From: Vogesella alkaliphila
GTDB lineage: Bacteria; Pseudomonadota; Gammaproteobacteria; Burkholderiales; Chromobacteriaceae
Length of the DNA: 64,000 nt
Reading direction: 5' to 3'
Assembly: GCF_014652475.1 (NCBI RefSeq)
Contig: NZ_BMYW01000001.1
Span: 186,001-250,000, forward strand
Shown: positions 17,821 to 26,910 of the stretch, one piece after another
Layout: each line of letters opens with the position of its first letter
How positions within the stretch are numbered: the stretch's first letter is position 1
Position numbers and translations under genes: made by a program
The notes under the pieces: model-generated
The model's database searches: none
Seen by the model: the letters and a program-made list of their open reading frames with translations, nothing else
What the model was told of the DNA's origin: nothing

Positions 17821-18005
17821 GCAGTATCTGGCCGCGGCCTACCCGGTCGCTGCCGGCCACGCGCCGCGTCTCCATAAGTACGCGCGGCGTGCGGTCAACC
17901 CTGGCAGCGGGACGCTGCGCTGCCCGTCCCGCTTGCCTAGTCGTGCAGGCAGCGCTTTTTCATACCCATCGTTAATGACATACAAATAAAACGGAGAGAT
18001 TCATC
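17821..18005. other. Leader region of the outer-membrane channel gene
   Basis: With the repeat at 17666-17820 this makes a 339-bp gene-free stretch. A GC hairpin (GCGGGACG...CGTCCCGC, about 17908-17933) without a U-tract and the ribosome-binding site GGAGAG just before the next ATG are the only features seen. Confidence 0.5.
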
Positions 18006-18902
18006 ATGCAACAATCCAGAGCGCTCACCACCCTCGTCACCACGGGCGCCTTGCTGTCGCTGGCTGCTGCCAGCTGGGCCACCGAGGGCGGTGGCGGCAT
18101 GTATCCCAACGGCAACGAGAACTACCTGACCGGCGCCTTGCCGCCGCCCGGCTTTTACGTGCTGGGTTATGCCTCCAGCTACCGCGCCGATACGCTGCGC
18201 GACAACAACGGCGACAAGCTGCCGGTCGATTTCAAGCTGCAGGTCAACGCGGTGGCGCCGCGCTTCATCTGGGTGAGCGACCTGCCGCTGGCCGGCGGCC
18301 AGCTGGCGATGCACGCCATCACCCCGCTGGTGGAGCTCGACGCCACGGTCAACGGCCGGTCGCAGCGCAAGCGTGAGCTGGGTGACATCGTGTTGGGCGG
18401 TGGTGCCGCCTACCACGTCTCCGACAAGCTGCACTACTACGCCGGGCTGGACATCAACGCCCCCACCGGCCAGTTCGACAAGAATGATCTGGTCAACGTT
18501 GGCCGCAACCACTGGAACGTGGAACCGCTGCTGGCGGTGAGCTACGTGCAGCCTCGCGGCATCAACGCCGACGTGAAGCTGATGTACGACTACAACTGGA
18601 AGAACAAGGACACCGACTACCGCAGCGGCCAGGAGGTGCACGCCGACTACGCGCTGGGCTGGGGCTTTGGCAATGGCTGGGTGGCCGGCGTCGGCGGCTA
18701 CGCCTATCGCCAGGTCACCGACGATGTCGGGCCGAACGTGCCGGCACACGGCAACCGCGGCAAGGCCTTCGCCATCGGCCCGTCCATCAAGTACGACAAC
18801 GGCAAGGGCTATTTCGTCACCGCCAAGTGGCAGCGTGAAAGCGGGGTGGCCAACCGTGCCCGCGGTTCCGAATTCAAGCTGCGCATGACGCTGCCGTTCT
18901 AA
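18006..18902 (+). CDS. Outer-membrane channel, phenol meta-pathway (SphA-like) family
   Basis: 298 residues with a Sec signal peptide (cleavage after ASWA), followed by alternating beta-strand sequence and a C-terminal MTLPF ending in phenylalanine, typical of outer-membrane barrels. The early ENYLTGALPPPGFY motif and overall length match the family annotated as 'transporter, MetA pathway of phenol degradation'. It probably lets phenolic substrates cross the outer membrane for periplasmic PCMH. It follows the pch genes after a gap holding the repeat. Confidence 0.8.
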   Translation: MQQSRALTTLVTTGALLSLAAASWATEGGGGMYPNGNENYLTGALPPPGFYVLGYASSYRADTLRDNNGDKLPVDFKLQVNAVAPRFIWVSDLPLAGGQLAMHAITPLVELDATVNGRSQRKRELGDIVLGGGAAYHVSDKLHYYAGLDINAPTGQFDKNDLVNVGRNHWNVEPLLAVSYVQPRGINADVKLMYDYNWKNKDTDYRSGQEVHADYALGWGFGNGWVAGVGGYAYRQVTDDVGPNVPAHGNRGKAFAIGPSIKYDNGKGYFVTAKWQRESGVANRARGSEFKLRMTLPF

Positions 18903-19000
18903 GCCGGCACGCATGATGTTCTCCGCTGCGCCGCCGTGCTCTGCATGGCGGCGCAGTGCCGTTATCATGTGTGTTTGTTCATCCTCGTCGCGGCCTGCCC

Positions 19001-19903
19001 ATGACCCCCGTTGCCCAGCGCATCAACGCCAACGCCGCCGCCCACCGTATCGACACCACGCTCGATACCCGCCGCTACGCGCTGGCCAATGGCCGCCACG
19101 ACACCGCGCGCGCGGCGATCCTGCTGTTGAGCGGCAGTGCCAGCATCAGCCTGGATAAGGACAGCATCGAGCTGGCGGCGCCGGCGCTGGCCTGGGTCAA
19201 CGTGCCGCCGCAAAGCCATCTGCGCGTCAGCGCCGGCAGCGCCGGCTACCTGCTGTCGCTGTCGGACGTGCTGGTGAAGGAGGCGGCGGGGCAGGGCGCG
19301 GAGTCGGTGCCGCTGCGCTATCTGGCCGATCGCCGCATCGTGCAGAACCGCCTCGACGCCGCCGAGGCGGTGCAGGAGATGAGCGCCTCGTTCCGCAGCA
19401 TCGAGCGCGAACTGAAGCTGGGCGGCAAGGCGTCATGGAGCTATCTCACCGCCCATCTCGCGCTGATCCTGATCCACTGCTGGCGCCTTTCCGGGCTGGA
19501 GGATGTCAGCCAGCAGGGGCACAGCACCAATTCGACGCTGTTGATGCGCTTCCGCCACCTGGCCGAGCTGCACCTGCGCGAGCACTGGAAGATCGCCCGC
19601 TACGCCGCCGAGCTGGGCATCTCCCACGACCGCCTGCACGACATCTGCGTGCGCACCCTCAAGCGCACGCCACTGGAGCTGCTGCACGACCGCCTCACCC
19701 ATGAGGCCTGCCTGCGGCTGGTGCGCTCCGGGCTGACCATCGAACAGGTCGCCGCCGATCTCGGCTTTCGCAGCACCACCCACTTCAGCCGCTTCTTCCG
19801 CCTGCGCACCGGGCTGACCCCGGCGCGCTACCGGCTGGAAGCCAAGCAGCAAGTCAGCCGCAACGAGGCGCTGGCGATCCGCAACTACGCCGACTGGCCG
19901 TGA
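19001..19903 (+). CDS. AraC-family transcriptional regulator
   Basis: 300 residues from the ATG at 19001 (MTPVAQRINAN); an upstream in-frame start is possible but less likely. The C-terminal 100 residues form the double helix-turn-helix of AraC/XylS proteins (YAAELGISHDRLHDICVRTLKRTPLELLHDRL and IEQVAADLGFRSTTHFSRFFRLRTGLTPARYR). The N-terminal part resembles an AraC-type effector cupin. Position at the end of the pch cluster makes it the likely activator of that cluster, an inference. Confidence 0.85.
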   Translation: MTPVAQRINANAAAHRIDTTLDTRRYALANGRHDTARAAILLLSGSASISLDKDSIELAAPALAWVNVPPQSHLRVSAGSAGYLLSLSDVLVKEAAGQGAESVPLRYLADRRIVQNRLDAAEAVQEMSASFRSIERELKLGGKASWSYLTAHLALILIHCWRLSGLEDVSQQGHSTNSTLLMRFRHLAELHLREHWKIARYAAELGISHDRLHDICVRTLKRTPLELLHDRLTHEACLRLVRSGLTIEQVAADLGFRSTTHFSRFFRLRTGLTPARYRLEAKQQVSRNEALAIRNYADWP

Positions 19904-20003
19904 GCGCGGCGGGACAGGCATAAGGGCCTTTAGATGGTGGGGGTGGAAGCCGGAGCCGGCCCCGGTCTGGCTGCGCGGACGGAAGCGCGTGCTTTTGATG
20001 ACT

Positions 20004-20109
<106 letters not shown>

Positions 20110-20110
20110 T

Positions 20111-20134
20111 AGTAAGCAAATTTCGAAAAATCAG
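20111..20134. repeat. Sub-terminal direct repeat inside the insertion, left copy
   Basis: AGTAAGCAAATTTCGAAAAA plus TCAG; 20 of 24 bases match 21823-21846. A second short repeat, GTAGAACG, occurs at 20217, 21877 and 21897. These could be arm-type sites of the lost integrase. Confidence 0.5.
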
Positions 20135-20349
20135 CGGATTACGATATTTCTTGTTCTACAAAATGTTGTATTTTTCCTCTCAAAACCCGCGCCAATGCTA
20201 GTTTCTCCGAAATTTAGTAGAACGCTAGCAGCTTGGGGTGAGGAGGATGGAAAATAGCTATGCTCAAGGGCAGGGGCTGATTGTGCAAAACAAGCGCTTA
20301 TGGCCGTTACCGACCCGAAGTGGACCATCTCTTTATCGTGACTCAGTAA

Positions 20350-21060
20350 TCAGCTGGTGGTCTGTATCCGGACGTCTATCGGGATTCTAGACAGCTCTCC
20401 TTCTGGAGTTCGAAGGCAGACCGTCCAAAGCCCAGCACTTGAAATATTCGGGTGCAACATTAAAGTGCCGACCCAACCCGAATTGCCGGCCACGTTATTC
20501 CTGGCAAGCTCAAGGGAGTCGAGCTCAGTCTCGGTTCCACTTGGATCCAACAGGATGATTCGGATTTTTGTTGATCCACCGGGTCGAACACCACCCAACG
20601 ATATTTGCATTGTTAAGGGCCACTGCATGACCTGTGGCAATGAGTCACATGTATACGACTCCCATCCACCAGAAAGTACCGAAAAGAGACCATCACGCAG
20701 CTCAACCGCGTTCGAGAAGAATGCAGCCTTCACGTACGTTGAGGTTTCGACTGTTCGTATTTCATTCGCTAAGCTTTCCGACTGTACATTTACTTTGTCT
20801 CCGCTGTAACCGCCAGGGGCATTGACAGAAACGATGATGTTTCCTCGATCGTCTATAAGGTCATATCCCGATGGTTGGCCATCAGCTCCTTGCATTCCTC
20901 CACCGCCAACACGTACGTTGATTCTTGAGATACCTAATCGCCGAAGCATCTCACCGTCCAAGCGCGACATAACTAAATCGCCCCCGCCCCCACCTGATCC
21001 ACCTACCGAGTTTGGTCCGGACACAGCCTCTCCGGCCCCCCGACACCTGGTGGAGGACAT
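20350..21060 (-). CDS. C-terminal half of a split HNH/glycine-rich protein
   Basis: 236-codon frame beginning within the glycine-rich part and ending ...RIPIDVRIQTTS. One extra G in the C6/G6 run at 21036-21041 would join it in frame to the HNH protein upstream, giving a continuous glycine-rich linker (PPPGVGGAGEAVSGPNSVGGSGGGGG) followed by a beta-rich domain (about residues 40-236). I do not recognise that domain. The in-frame ATG at 21060 has no convincing ribosome-binding site, so the gene is either a frameshift pseudogene, phase-variable, or expressed by ribosomal frameshifting. Confidence 0.55.
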   Translation of the reverse strand: MSSTRCRGAGEAVSGPNSVGGSGGGGGDLVMSRLDGEMLRRLGISRINVRVGGGGMQGADGQPSGYDLIDDRGNIIVSVNAPGGYSGDKVNVQSESLANEIRTVETSTYVKAAFFSNAVELRDGLFSVLSGGWESYTCDSLPQVMQWPLTMQISLGGVRPGGSTKIRIILLDPSGTETELDSLELARNNVAGNSGWVGTLMLHPNISSAGLWTVCLRTPEGELSRIPIDVRIQTTS

Positions 21061-21599
21061 CCATCAGGAGCAGCTGACAACAGGTCTGCTACGTCTAAGT
21101 CCCCAAGATTAGATATCCTTCCTCCATGTCCACCGTCGCCACCTCGTGCGCCTGGTCCAATGGCGCCACCGCCTCCTCCACCCGCGCCCGGCGCTGCCCC
21201 TCCACTGCCCCCCAAAGAGATGATCGAATCTGTGATCTGGATTCCTACCGAGCTTTCTAGATCAGCGAGACCTCGCGCAAATTTTGTCTCATGATCCGAC
21301 TTAATCTCCAGCATCTTGCTCACAGGGAACTGGTCGACATCGTTTGTCACAACGTGATGATCGTGGCACAGAAGTAGTAGATTCTCGAAAGTGCGGCGCT
21401 CCTCGTTTGATTGAGTTGCGTCGAATCGCTCGCCACCGGGTTCCGCTGCGCGGATATGACATAGTTCTCCCACGTATGACCCATCCTGCAGAATGATCGG
21501 ATGTTGGCAACCAGGAAAAGCACACTGATTGCCTGATAAAAGAAACAGTCGGCGGACTACTTCGGCAGTTGGCGCGAGGCGTTTTGGGGTTTCGGGCAT
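21003..21599 (-). CDS. HNH endonuclease-domain protein with glycine-rich linker (N-terminal part)
   Basis: 198 codons. The N-terminal 110 residues form an HNH nuclease with a zinc-knuckle look: NQCAFPGCQ, GELCHI (first His) and NLLLLCHDHHVVTND (Asn and final His). A glycine-rich stretch follows (GGSGGAAPGAGGGGGG). The frame then runs out in CPPPGVGGPERLCPDQTR, which looks like read-through past a lost base in the G6 tract. It is AT-richer than neighbours and lies inside a tRNA-Ser insertion without integrase. A single-gene nuclease cargo could be a defence gene, but this is speculation. Confidence 0.7.
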   Translation of the reverse strand: MPETPKRLAPTAEVVRRLFLLSGNQCAFPGCQHPIILQDGSYVGELCHIRAAEPGGERFDATQSNEERRTFENLLLLCHDHHVVTNDVDQFPVSKMLEIKSDHETKFARGLADLESSVGIQITDSIISLGGSGGAAPGAGGGGGGAIGPGARGGDGGHGGRISNLGDLDVADLLSAAPDGCPPPGVGGPERLCPDQTR

Positions 21600-21937
21600 A
21601 TCGGGTAGTAGACTTTATAGCGTTGAAATGGATATTAGACCGGAGTAGGGCCACTCCATATGATCTTGTGGCAAAGATGGCTACTGACCGTTCCTTGCTG
21701 AAAGTCGTCATGCTAGCACGCCGGTATGTGTCTCTTGCTTTGGGGGAAGCAGTGCAAGTATGAGTGCCACCTGTTGCTTTTTTCCATTGTTAGTGCCTGA
21801 CAAATGCACCTGACTGATTTTCAGTAGGCAAATTCCAAAAAATCAAACACTTAAAACGTGTTGGCGAACGGTTTTTGTAGAACGCTTGTAGATTTTGTAG
21901 AACGTAATCAGGGATGGAGGCAGGGGCTTTAGGGGCG
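21600..21937. other. Non-coding right part of the tRNA-Ser insertion
   Basis: 338 AT-rich bases between the HNH start and the right repeat. They contain the sub-terminal repeat at 21823-21846 and two GTAGAACG copies. No credible gene and no integrase remnant is visible. Confidence 0.6.
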
Positions 21938-22074
<137 letters not shown>

Positions 22075-22088
22075 GACTCAGGGAAAAA

Positions 22089-22117
22089 ATTATAGCCATT
22101 GATTTTTTATCTGTCAA
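22089..22117 (-). promoter_or_regulatory. Consensus sigma-70 promoter of tRNA-Ser
   Basis: On the minus strand TTGACA and TATAAT are both perfect, separated by 17 bp, ending 15 bp before the tRNA 5' end. Confidence 0.92.
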
Positions 22118-22609
22118 CAGTGTTCAAGAGTTAAGTGTATGGCAGTGATTGCTGCATACGGACCACGGGTCCTGGTGCTCAGTTCGCCGAGGCTGCGTCG
22201 GAGAAGCCACCCTGGCGGCGGCCCACCTTTGTTGGTCATGCCCAGTGCGGCCTGCTTGAGAACGCCGATGATCTGTTCTTCGGTGAGTTTGTTCTTCTTT
22301 AAGAAATATCAAATATCCGTCATTTCCCTTCAGTGACGGACTTCTTCCTGATTTTGATTGGTATCGCCTGAAGGGGGGTGACCGGACCAACCGACCCACG
22401 TTGCTTGGCCATCGATGTGGGTGTTCATGTCGAAACTGCCCATTTGCGTCTCGTTAGCCGCTCTATACTTTGGAAAGAGACTGGGATCAATGTTGCCCTG
22501 TCGACTTGTGCACTGTGTGTAAAGTTTCCGCTCCACAACTGATGCCGTCTGCGGGTAGCTGTCTCAACGATCCTTGGCCAATAAAGCAGCATAGGCAATC
22601 CGTGAAAGA
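22118..22609. other. Junction between tRNA-Ser promoter and the Hsp20-Lon cassette
   Basis: About 490 bp holding the IS3-type orfA remnant and otherwise scrambled sequence with no intact gene. Confidence 0.6.
22228..22312 (-). pseudogene. IS3-family transposase orfA remnant (5' end)
   Basis: Minus-strand reading gives LKKNKLTEEQIIGVLKQA and then LGMTNKGG, matching the start of IS3-family OrfA proteins (MKKxxFTEEQIIxxLKxAE). The initiator is degraded to TTA and homology stops after about 28 residues, fused to unrelated sequence. It marks past insertion-sequence activity at the left edge of the Lon cassette. Confidence 0.7.
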
Positions 22610-23017
22610 ATGCATGCCATGAGATCACGCGGCGTATCGTACTGGGTTTGGGGTGACGCTTTGTCTCTATTGGAAAAAATGGAGCGGCTGCATATGCAGT
22701 TTTCCCGATGCTATGCCGACAATCAACCCTGCTGGGAGCCCCCTGCGGATGCGGTGGAAACCGAGAGTGAGGTCATTCTCTATGTCGCCCTGCCGGGCGT
22801 GTCTGCTGCGACCATCTCCGTAGTTTTTCAGCCTGATGGGGTTACCGTTTCGGGCCTGCGAAGATTTCCTGCCGCACAATCCATGCGGATACATCGCATC
22901 GAGATTCCATATGGAAAATTTGAACGACATATACCGTTGGCGATGCTGTTTCTGGAGCCAGTCACTCAGGAGCTAGAGGATGGTTGCCTCGTATTAAGGT
23001 TCAGAAAAGTGGGGTAA
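22610..23017 (+). CDS. Small heat-shock protein, Hsp20 family
   Basis: 135 residues; the start at 22610 could be up to 23 residues too long. The alpha-crystallin core (about 45-130) includes ETESEVILYVALPGVSAATISV and FERHIPLAM, with a short C-terminal end. It is an ATP-independent holdase that keeps damaged proteins soluble. It is followed after 4 bp by lon, so chaperone and protease are almost certainly co-transcribed. Base composition is clearly lower in GC than in core genes. Confidence 0.8.
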   Translation: MHAMRSRGVSYWVWGDALSLLEKMERLHMQFSRCYADNQPCWEPPADAVETESEVILYVALPGVSAATISVVFQPDGVTVSGLRRFPAAQSMRIHRIEIPYGKFERHIPLAMLFLEPVTQELEDGCLVLRFRKVG

Positions 23018-23021
23018 CAAG

Positions 23022-25445
23022 ATGAGTCAGGAGCCATCTAGTCAGGATACCCGGGGCGAAGAGAATCATCGCCAGGCCCAGAATGGCGGCAAACTCGATA
23101 TTGCACCGGTGGAGGCTGCAGAAAAACCCTTGCCCGAGGATGCGCTGATCATCATACCCATGCGCAACGCGGTGCTGTTCCCCGGGATCATGTCGCCTGT
23201 CACCGTCGGCCGTGCAAGTTCCGTTGCCGCAGCCCAAACCGCAGTGAAAAGCGAATGCAAGGTTGGGTTTCTTCTCCAGCGCGACGCCGGGAAAACCGAC
23301 GTTGGCCCTTCCGATCTTTACTGGGTGGGAACGTCAGGAACGATCGTTCGCTACATCACCGGGAAAGAAGGAGAACACCACTTATTCGTTCAGGGCGAGT
23401 CCCGTTTCCAGGTGCTGGCCTTTCTGGATGGCTGGCCCTTCCTGGTCGCCAAGGTGGCCATGATCGAGCAGCCACACGTGGAGACCCCTGAGATCGAGGC
23501 ACGGTTTCTGCAGCTCAAGGATCAGACCATCGAGGCTATCGGATTGTTACCTGGCATGCCGGAAGAATTAGTCGGCGTGGTTCAACGGTTGGAGTCCCCA
23601 GCCCAGCTCGCTGACCTGGTCGCAAGTCTTGTCGACGCCAAGTCCGAGGAAAAGCAGGAAATTCTAGAAACATTCGATCTCATGCGGCGTCTGGACAAGA
23701 TGATCCGCTTGCTCTCCAACCGTATCGAAGTCCTCAAGATATCGAAAGAAATTGGCGAAAAAACACGGGCGGAATTCGACGAACGTCAGCGGGAGCATGT
23801 GCTGCGGGAACAACTGCGGCAGATCCAGAAAGTACTGGGTGAAGATGAAGAACAAAGGGCCGAAATTGATGAATTATACAAGGCGATAGAAGCTGCTGAC
23901 CTGCCTGAGGAGGTATTCCACCATGCCCAAAGAGAGGTCAAGCGATTGCAGCGCATGGGCGAAAACAGTGCCGAATACTCCATGTTGCGTACCTATCTGG
24001 AGTGGCTGACGGAGCTGCCGTGGAAGCATGTGCCGCAGCCCGCCATCGATATCAACGAGGCACGCCGGATATTGAATGAAGACCACTTTGGATTGGACAA
24101 GATCAAGCTTCGTATTCTCGAGTATCTGGCCGTTCGCAAGCTCAATCCCGATGGCAAGAGTCCAATACTCTGTTTCGTCGGGCCTCCTGGCGTAGGAAAA
24201 ACCTCACTCGGGCAGTCGATAGCCAAGGCCACGGGGCGTGTCTTCGAGCGGGTTGCCTTGGGAGGGGTACACGACGAGGCCGAAATTCGGGGGCATCGGC
24301 GCACCTATATCGGTGCATTGCCGGGAAACATCATCCAGGCCATGCGTAAAGCAGGGACCAGTAATGCCCTGATCATGCTTGATGAAATCGACAAGCTGGG
24401 CATGGCAGGCTACCACGGCGACCCTGCCAGTGCGCTGCTGGAGGTTCTCGACCCTGAGCAGAACAACAAGTTTCGCGATAACTATCTGGCGGTGGATTTC
24501 GACCTGTCGCGCGTCATGTTCATTTGTACGGCAAACGTGCTCGATACCATTCCGGGGCCGCTGCGCGACCGGATGGAAATCATCCAGCTCCCCGGGTACA
24601 CGGACGAAGAGAAAATCGAGATCGCCCGCCGCTATCTCGTCAAGCGTCAGCTTCGTGCTAACGGGCTGAGCGAAGAACAAGCCTCCCTGACGGAGGGTGC
24701 CTTATCCGCAATTGTGCGGGACTACACGCGAGAGGCCGGGGTACGCAATCTGGAGCGTGAGATCGGTTCGGCCCTGCGGCGCGTGGCAATGAAAATTGCC
24801 GAGGGACAGGCTCAGCGAATGACGGTCGATGTCGCCGATCTCCCTGCCATTCTTGGTCCCCAACGGTTTGAAAACGAAATGGCTTCGCGCGTCAGCGTCC
24901 CCGGCGTAGCGACGGGGCTTGCCTGGACTCCCGTGGGGGGAGACATCCTTTTCGTCGAGGCGAGCAAGGTGCCCGGAAGTGGCCGGCTGATTTTGACGGG
25001 CCAACTGGGCGAAGTCATGAAGGAGTCCGCCCAGGCCGCATTGACCCTTGCAAAAATTTGGACAGGATATTCCTTGGAGAAGAGCGACATCCATGTGCAT
25101 GTTCCAGCCGGTGCAACGCCTAAGGACGGTCCGAGCGCTGGGGTAGCCATGTTCTTGGCGATACTGTCTCTGCTTACGGGAAAGCCGGTGCGTGCCGACG
25201 TAGCCATGACAGGTGAGATCAGTCTTCGTGGCCTTGTCCTGCCAATCGGCGGCGTTAAAGAAAAGACGCTGGCTGCACTCAGGGCAGGGATCGGGAGCGT
25301 GATGCTGCCCAGGCGCAATGCGAAAGACCTGGAGGACGTGCCACGTGAAGCCAGGGAAAGACTCACGTTCGTCTTCCTGGATCGGGTTGAGGATGCAGTC
25401 AGCTACGCAATTGGTGATCTCCAACCGGCTCAGAGCAGTGAATAA
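23022..25445 (+). CDS. lon: ATP-dependent Lon protease (accessory copy)
   Basis: 807 residues with complete Lon architecture: N-terminal substrate domain (about 40-240), AAA+ module with Walker A GPPGVGKT (387-394) and sensor/GHRRTYIGALPG pore region, and C-terminal protease with the Ser705-Lys748 dyad (DGPSAG and GGVKEK). It degrades misfolded proteins. Codon use is AT-richer than in the surrounding core genome and it is paired with Hsp20, so this is probably a second, acquired Lon rather than the housekeeping one; the window cannot show whether another exists. Confidence 0.93.
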   Translation: MSQEPSSQDTRGEENHRQAQNGGKLDIAPVEAAEKPLPEDALIIIPMRNAVLFPGIMSPVTVGRASSVAAAQTAVKSECKVGFLLQRDAGKTDVGPSDLYWVGTSGTIVRYITGKEGEHHLFVQGESRFQVLAFLDGWPFLVAKVAMIEQPHVETPEIEARFLQLKDQTIEAIGLLPGMPEELVGVVQRLESPAQLADLVASLVDAKSEEKQEILETFDLMRRLDKMIRLLSNRIEVLKISKEIGEKTRAEFDERQREHVLREQLRQIQKVLGEDEEQRAEIDELYKAIEAADLPEEVFHHAQREVKRLQRMGENSAEYSMLRTYLEWLTELPWKHVPQPAIDINEARRILNEDHFGLDKIKLRILEYLAVRKLNPDGKSPILCFVGPPGVGKTSLGQSIAKATGRVFERVALGGVHDEAEIRGHRRTYIGALPGNIIQAMRKAGTSNALIMLDEIDKLGMAGYHGDPASALLEVLDPEQNNKFRDNYLAVDFDLSRVMFICTANVLDTIPGPLRDRMEIIQLPGYTDEEKIEIARRYLVKRQLRANGLSEEQASLTEGALSAIVRDYTREAGVRNLEREIGSALRRVAMKIAEGQAQRMTVDVADLPAILGPQRFENEMASRVSVPGVATGLAWTPVGGDILFVEASKVPGSGRLILTGQLGEVMKESAQAALTLAKIWTGYSLEKSDIHVHVPAGATPKDGPSAGVAMFLAILSLLTGKPVRADVAMTGEISLRGLVLPIGGVKEKTLAALRAGIGSVMLPRRNAKDLEDVPREARERLTFVFLDRVEDAVSYAIGDLQPAQSSE

Positions 25446-25860
25446 CGGTAAAAATATTCTAGGTGCCTTGCATAAATGCTCCACGCCTGCACGAAAAAAC
25501 CCTGGACCAGCAAGGGGCAGAAGGTAATCAGGGGTGTGCATAAAGCACGAGTGAATAAAACGTGATCTGCTTTTATGACCGGTATTTGTACAAGACCGCC
25601 ATCCAATCAAGAACATTATTGTTCGACTGAAACAATACCCGCCATCGCCGCACACTACGACAAAACCGCCATCAACTTCCTGGGTGCCATCCATCTGGGC
25701 GCTACCCTTGGTGGTCTCGGTTGATGGCGTTTTCTTGTCCCGCAATTCCTGGTTTTTGTTTTTATTTCAAGTACTTGTGCTCTGTATTGGCTACGTCAAA
25801 CACGCACGGCCACTACCGCCTATACTGGGATTCCATACCTCATCGTTTAGGGGAAACACC
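25446..25860. other. Intergenic region between lon and the zinc-ribbon gene
   Basis: 415 bp. A short palindrome GAACA-ttat-TGTTC lies at about 25611-25624 and a longer imperfect inverted repeat (GACAAAACCGCCATCAAC near 25663, GTTGATGGCGTTTTC near 25720) may form a hairpin or operator. No gene is seen; an upstream extension of the next ORF lacks support. Confidence 0.5.
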
Positions 25861-26364
25861 ATGAACGAACACAGAGAGCAGCTACATCATTCTGCAAACC
25901 AGCAACGCCGAACTGCTCTGCAGGAAAGACGTAGCGATCCGTATCACAATGAAGCTAAGTACGCCGAACCCACCATGTGCCCTGACTGTCATGCGGTCTA
26001 TCACCAAGGGCGTTGGCAGTGGTCAGCACCTCCAGCCGGTGCCCATGCGCAGCGCTGCCCATCCTGCCAGCGGGCGCATGATCAATACCCGGCCGGGTTC
26101 CTGTCGCTGTCCGGCCCATTTCTGACGGAGCATCATGCCGAGATCATGAATTTGCTGCGCAATGTGGCAGAACGAGCCAAGAGTGAACACCCGCTGAAAA
26201 CCATCATAGCTATCGAAGAAAAGCCGGATGCCGTCATGATCAGCACGGCAGAAATCCACTTGACGCGTGAACTTGGCGAGGCGATTCAGCATGCCTACAA
26301 AGGTGACCTGGATTACCACTACAACTCTGGGGAGAATCTACTGCGGGTGAATTGGGTGCATTGA
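25861..26364 (+). CDS. Zinc-ribbon protein, BCAM0308-like family
   Basis: 167 residues from the ATG at 25861 (MNEHREQLHH), preceded by AGGGGA. Two CxxC pairs (CPDC and CPSC, about residues 39 and 62) form a zinc ribbon with the intervening QGRWQWSAPP, followed by a helical/sheet domain (AEIMNLLRNVAERAKSEHPLKTI). It resembles the BCAM0308 family, named for a protein of a Burkholderia low-oxygen stress locus and commonly found with Hsp20 and Lon. The biochemical role is unknown; ribosome or stress association is a guess. Confidence 0.75.
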   Translation: MNEHREQLHHSANQQRRTALQERRSDPYHNEAKYAEPTMCPDCHAVYHQGRWQWSAPPAGAHAQRCPSCQRAHDQYPAGFLSLSGPFLTEHHAEIMNLLRNVAERAKSEHPLKTIIAIEEKPDAVMISTAEIHLTRELGEAIQHAYKGDLDYHYNSGENLLRVNWVH

Positions 26365-26910
26365 ACAACTCCTGCCAGTCCAATTCAGGATGGCGCGGCA
26401 AATTGCCAACATCAATATAAAGCAGGTAGGTTTTCACGGAATCGTGGGAATTTGACGCCATGTCATACGTGGGCGCGGCGGTGCAGAGTAGGCCGTTTGT
26501 GCAGCCAGAGCGTTTGCCCGGCACCGCCCCTCATGTCTGATGATGGGTTCTACCTCCCTTTCCGGGAAGGCTTTACCGTCACCCGCTCCAGGCCGACACC
26601 CTGCCTCTCGAGCAGGAACCGACACCCGAACTTCACACCGTTCCAGTGGCTGCCAGCATGTCGGTAATGCCGTGCCCGAGCACCGGGGGTGCTCTCTGCG
26701 CGACCTGCCCATCCGGCTGCGCGCCAGATTGCGCGTGTGTCTTGCCCGCAATGCGACCCGTGAGGCAGGTCAGATGGACGAGTTTGTGCTCTACAAGGAG
26801 CCTCGCTACGTCACGGTGGTGATGGATGCCGAGGTGCGGCGGGTGGGCCATCGTCTACGCCACCAACATTGAGCACCTGGCCGAGGCGGTGCGCGCATGA
26901 AGACGGTGCG
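26365..26910. other. Degenerate right edge of the acquired region
   Basis: 546 bp with no intact gene. It contains the probable transposase remnant at 26650-26879. Core-like, repeat-bearing sequence resumes at the next gene. Confidence 0.55.
26650..26879 (+). pseudogene. Probable ISL3-family transposase remnant
   Basis: One frame reads LRDLPIRLRARLRVCL and shortly after MDEFVLYKEPRYVTVVMDAE. These resemble the N-terminal RDLP...LRVRR and the central DEFxxxKGHRYxTVVxD stretches of ISL3 transposases, here fused by an internal deletion and then lost in a frameshift. Similarity is from memory and short, so the family call is tentative. Confidence 0.45.

Noticed and set aside
20350-21060. Treating the C-terminal half of the HNH gene as an independent gene
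   Set aside because: It starts in mid glycine-rich linker without a ribosome-binding site, and a single base restores a continuous reading frame with the nuclease part. It is listed separately only because the frame is broken.
22535-22552. A Neisseria-type uptake sequence (GCCGTCTGAA)
   Set aside because: Only a partial match (GCCGTCTG) was noticed, inside acquired DNA; the classic element does not appear enriched in this window.
25684-25860. N-terminal extension of the zinc-ribbon protein with a membrane-like stretch
   Set aside because: An ATG with a good ribosome-binding site at 25861 starts the recognisable protein, and the upstream sequence contains inverted repeats expected of non-coding DNA.
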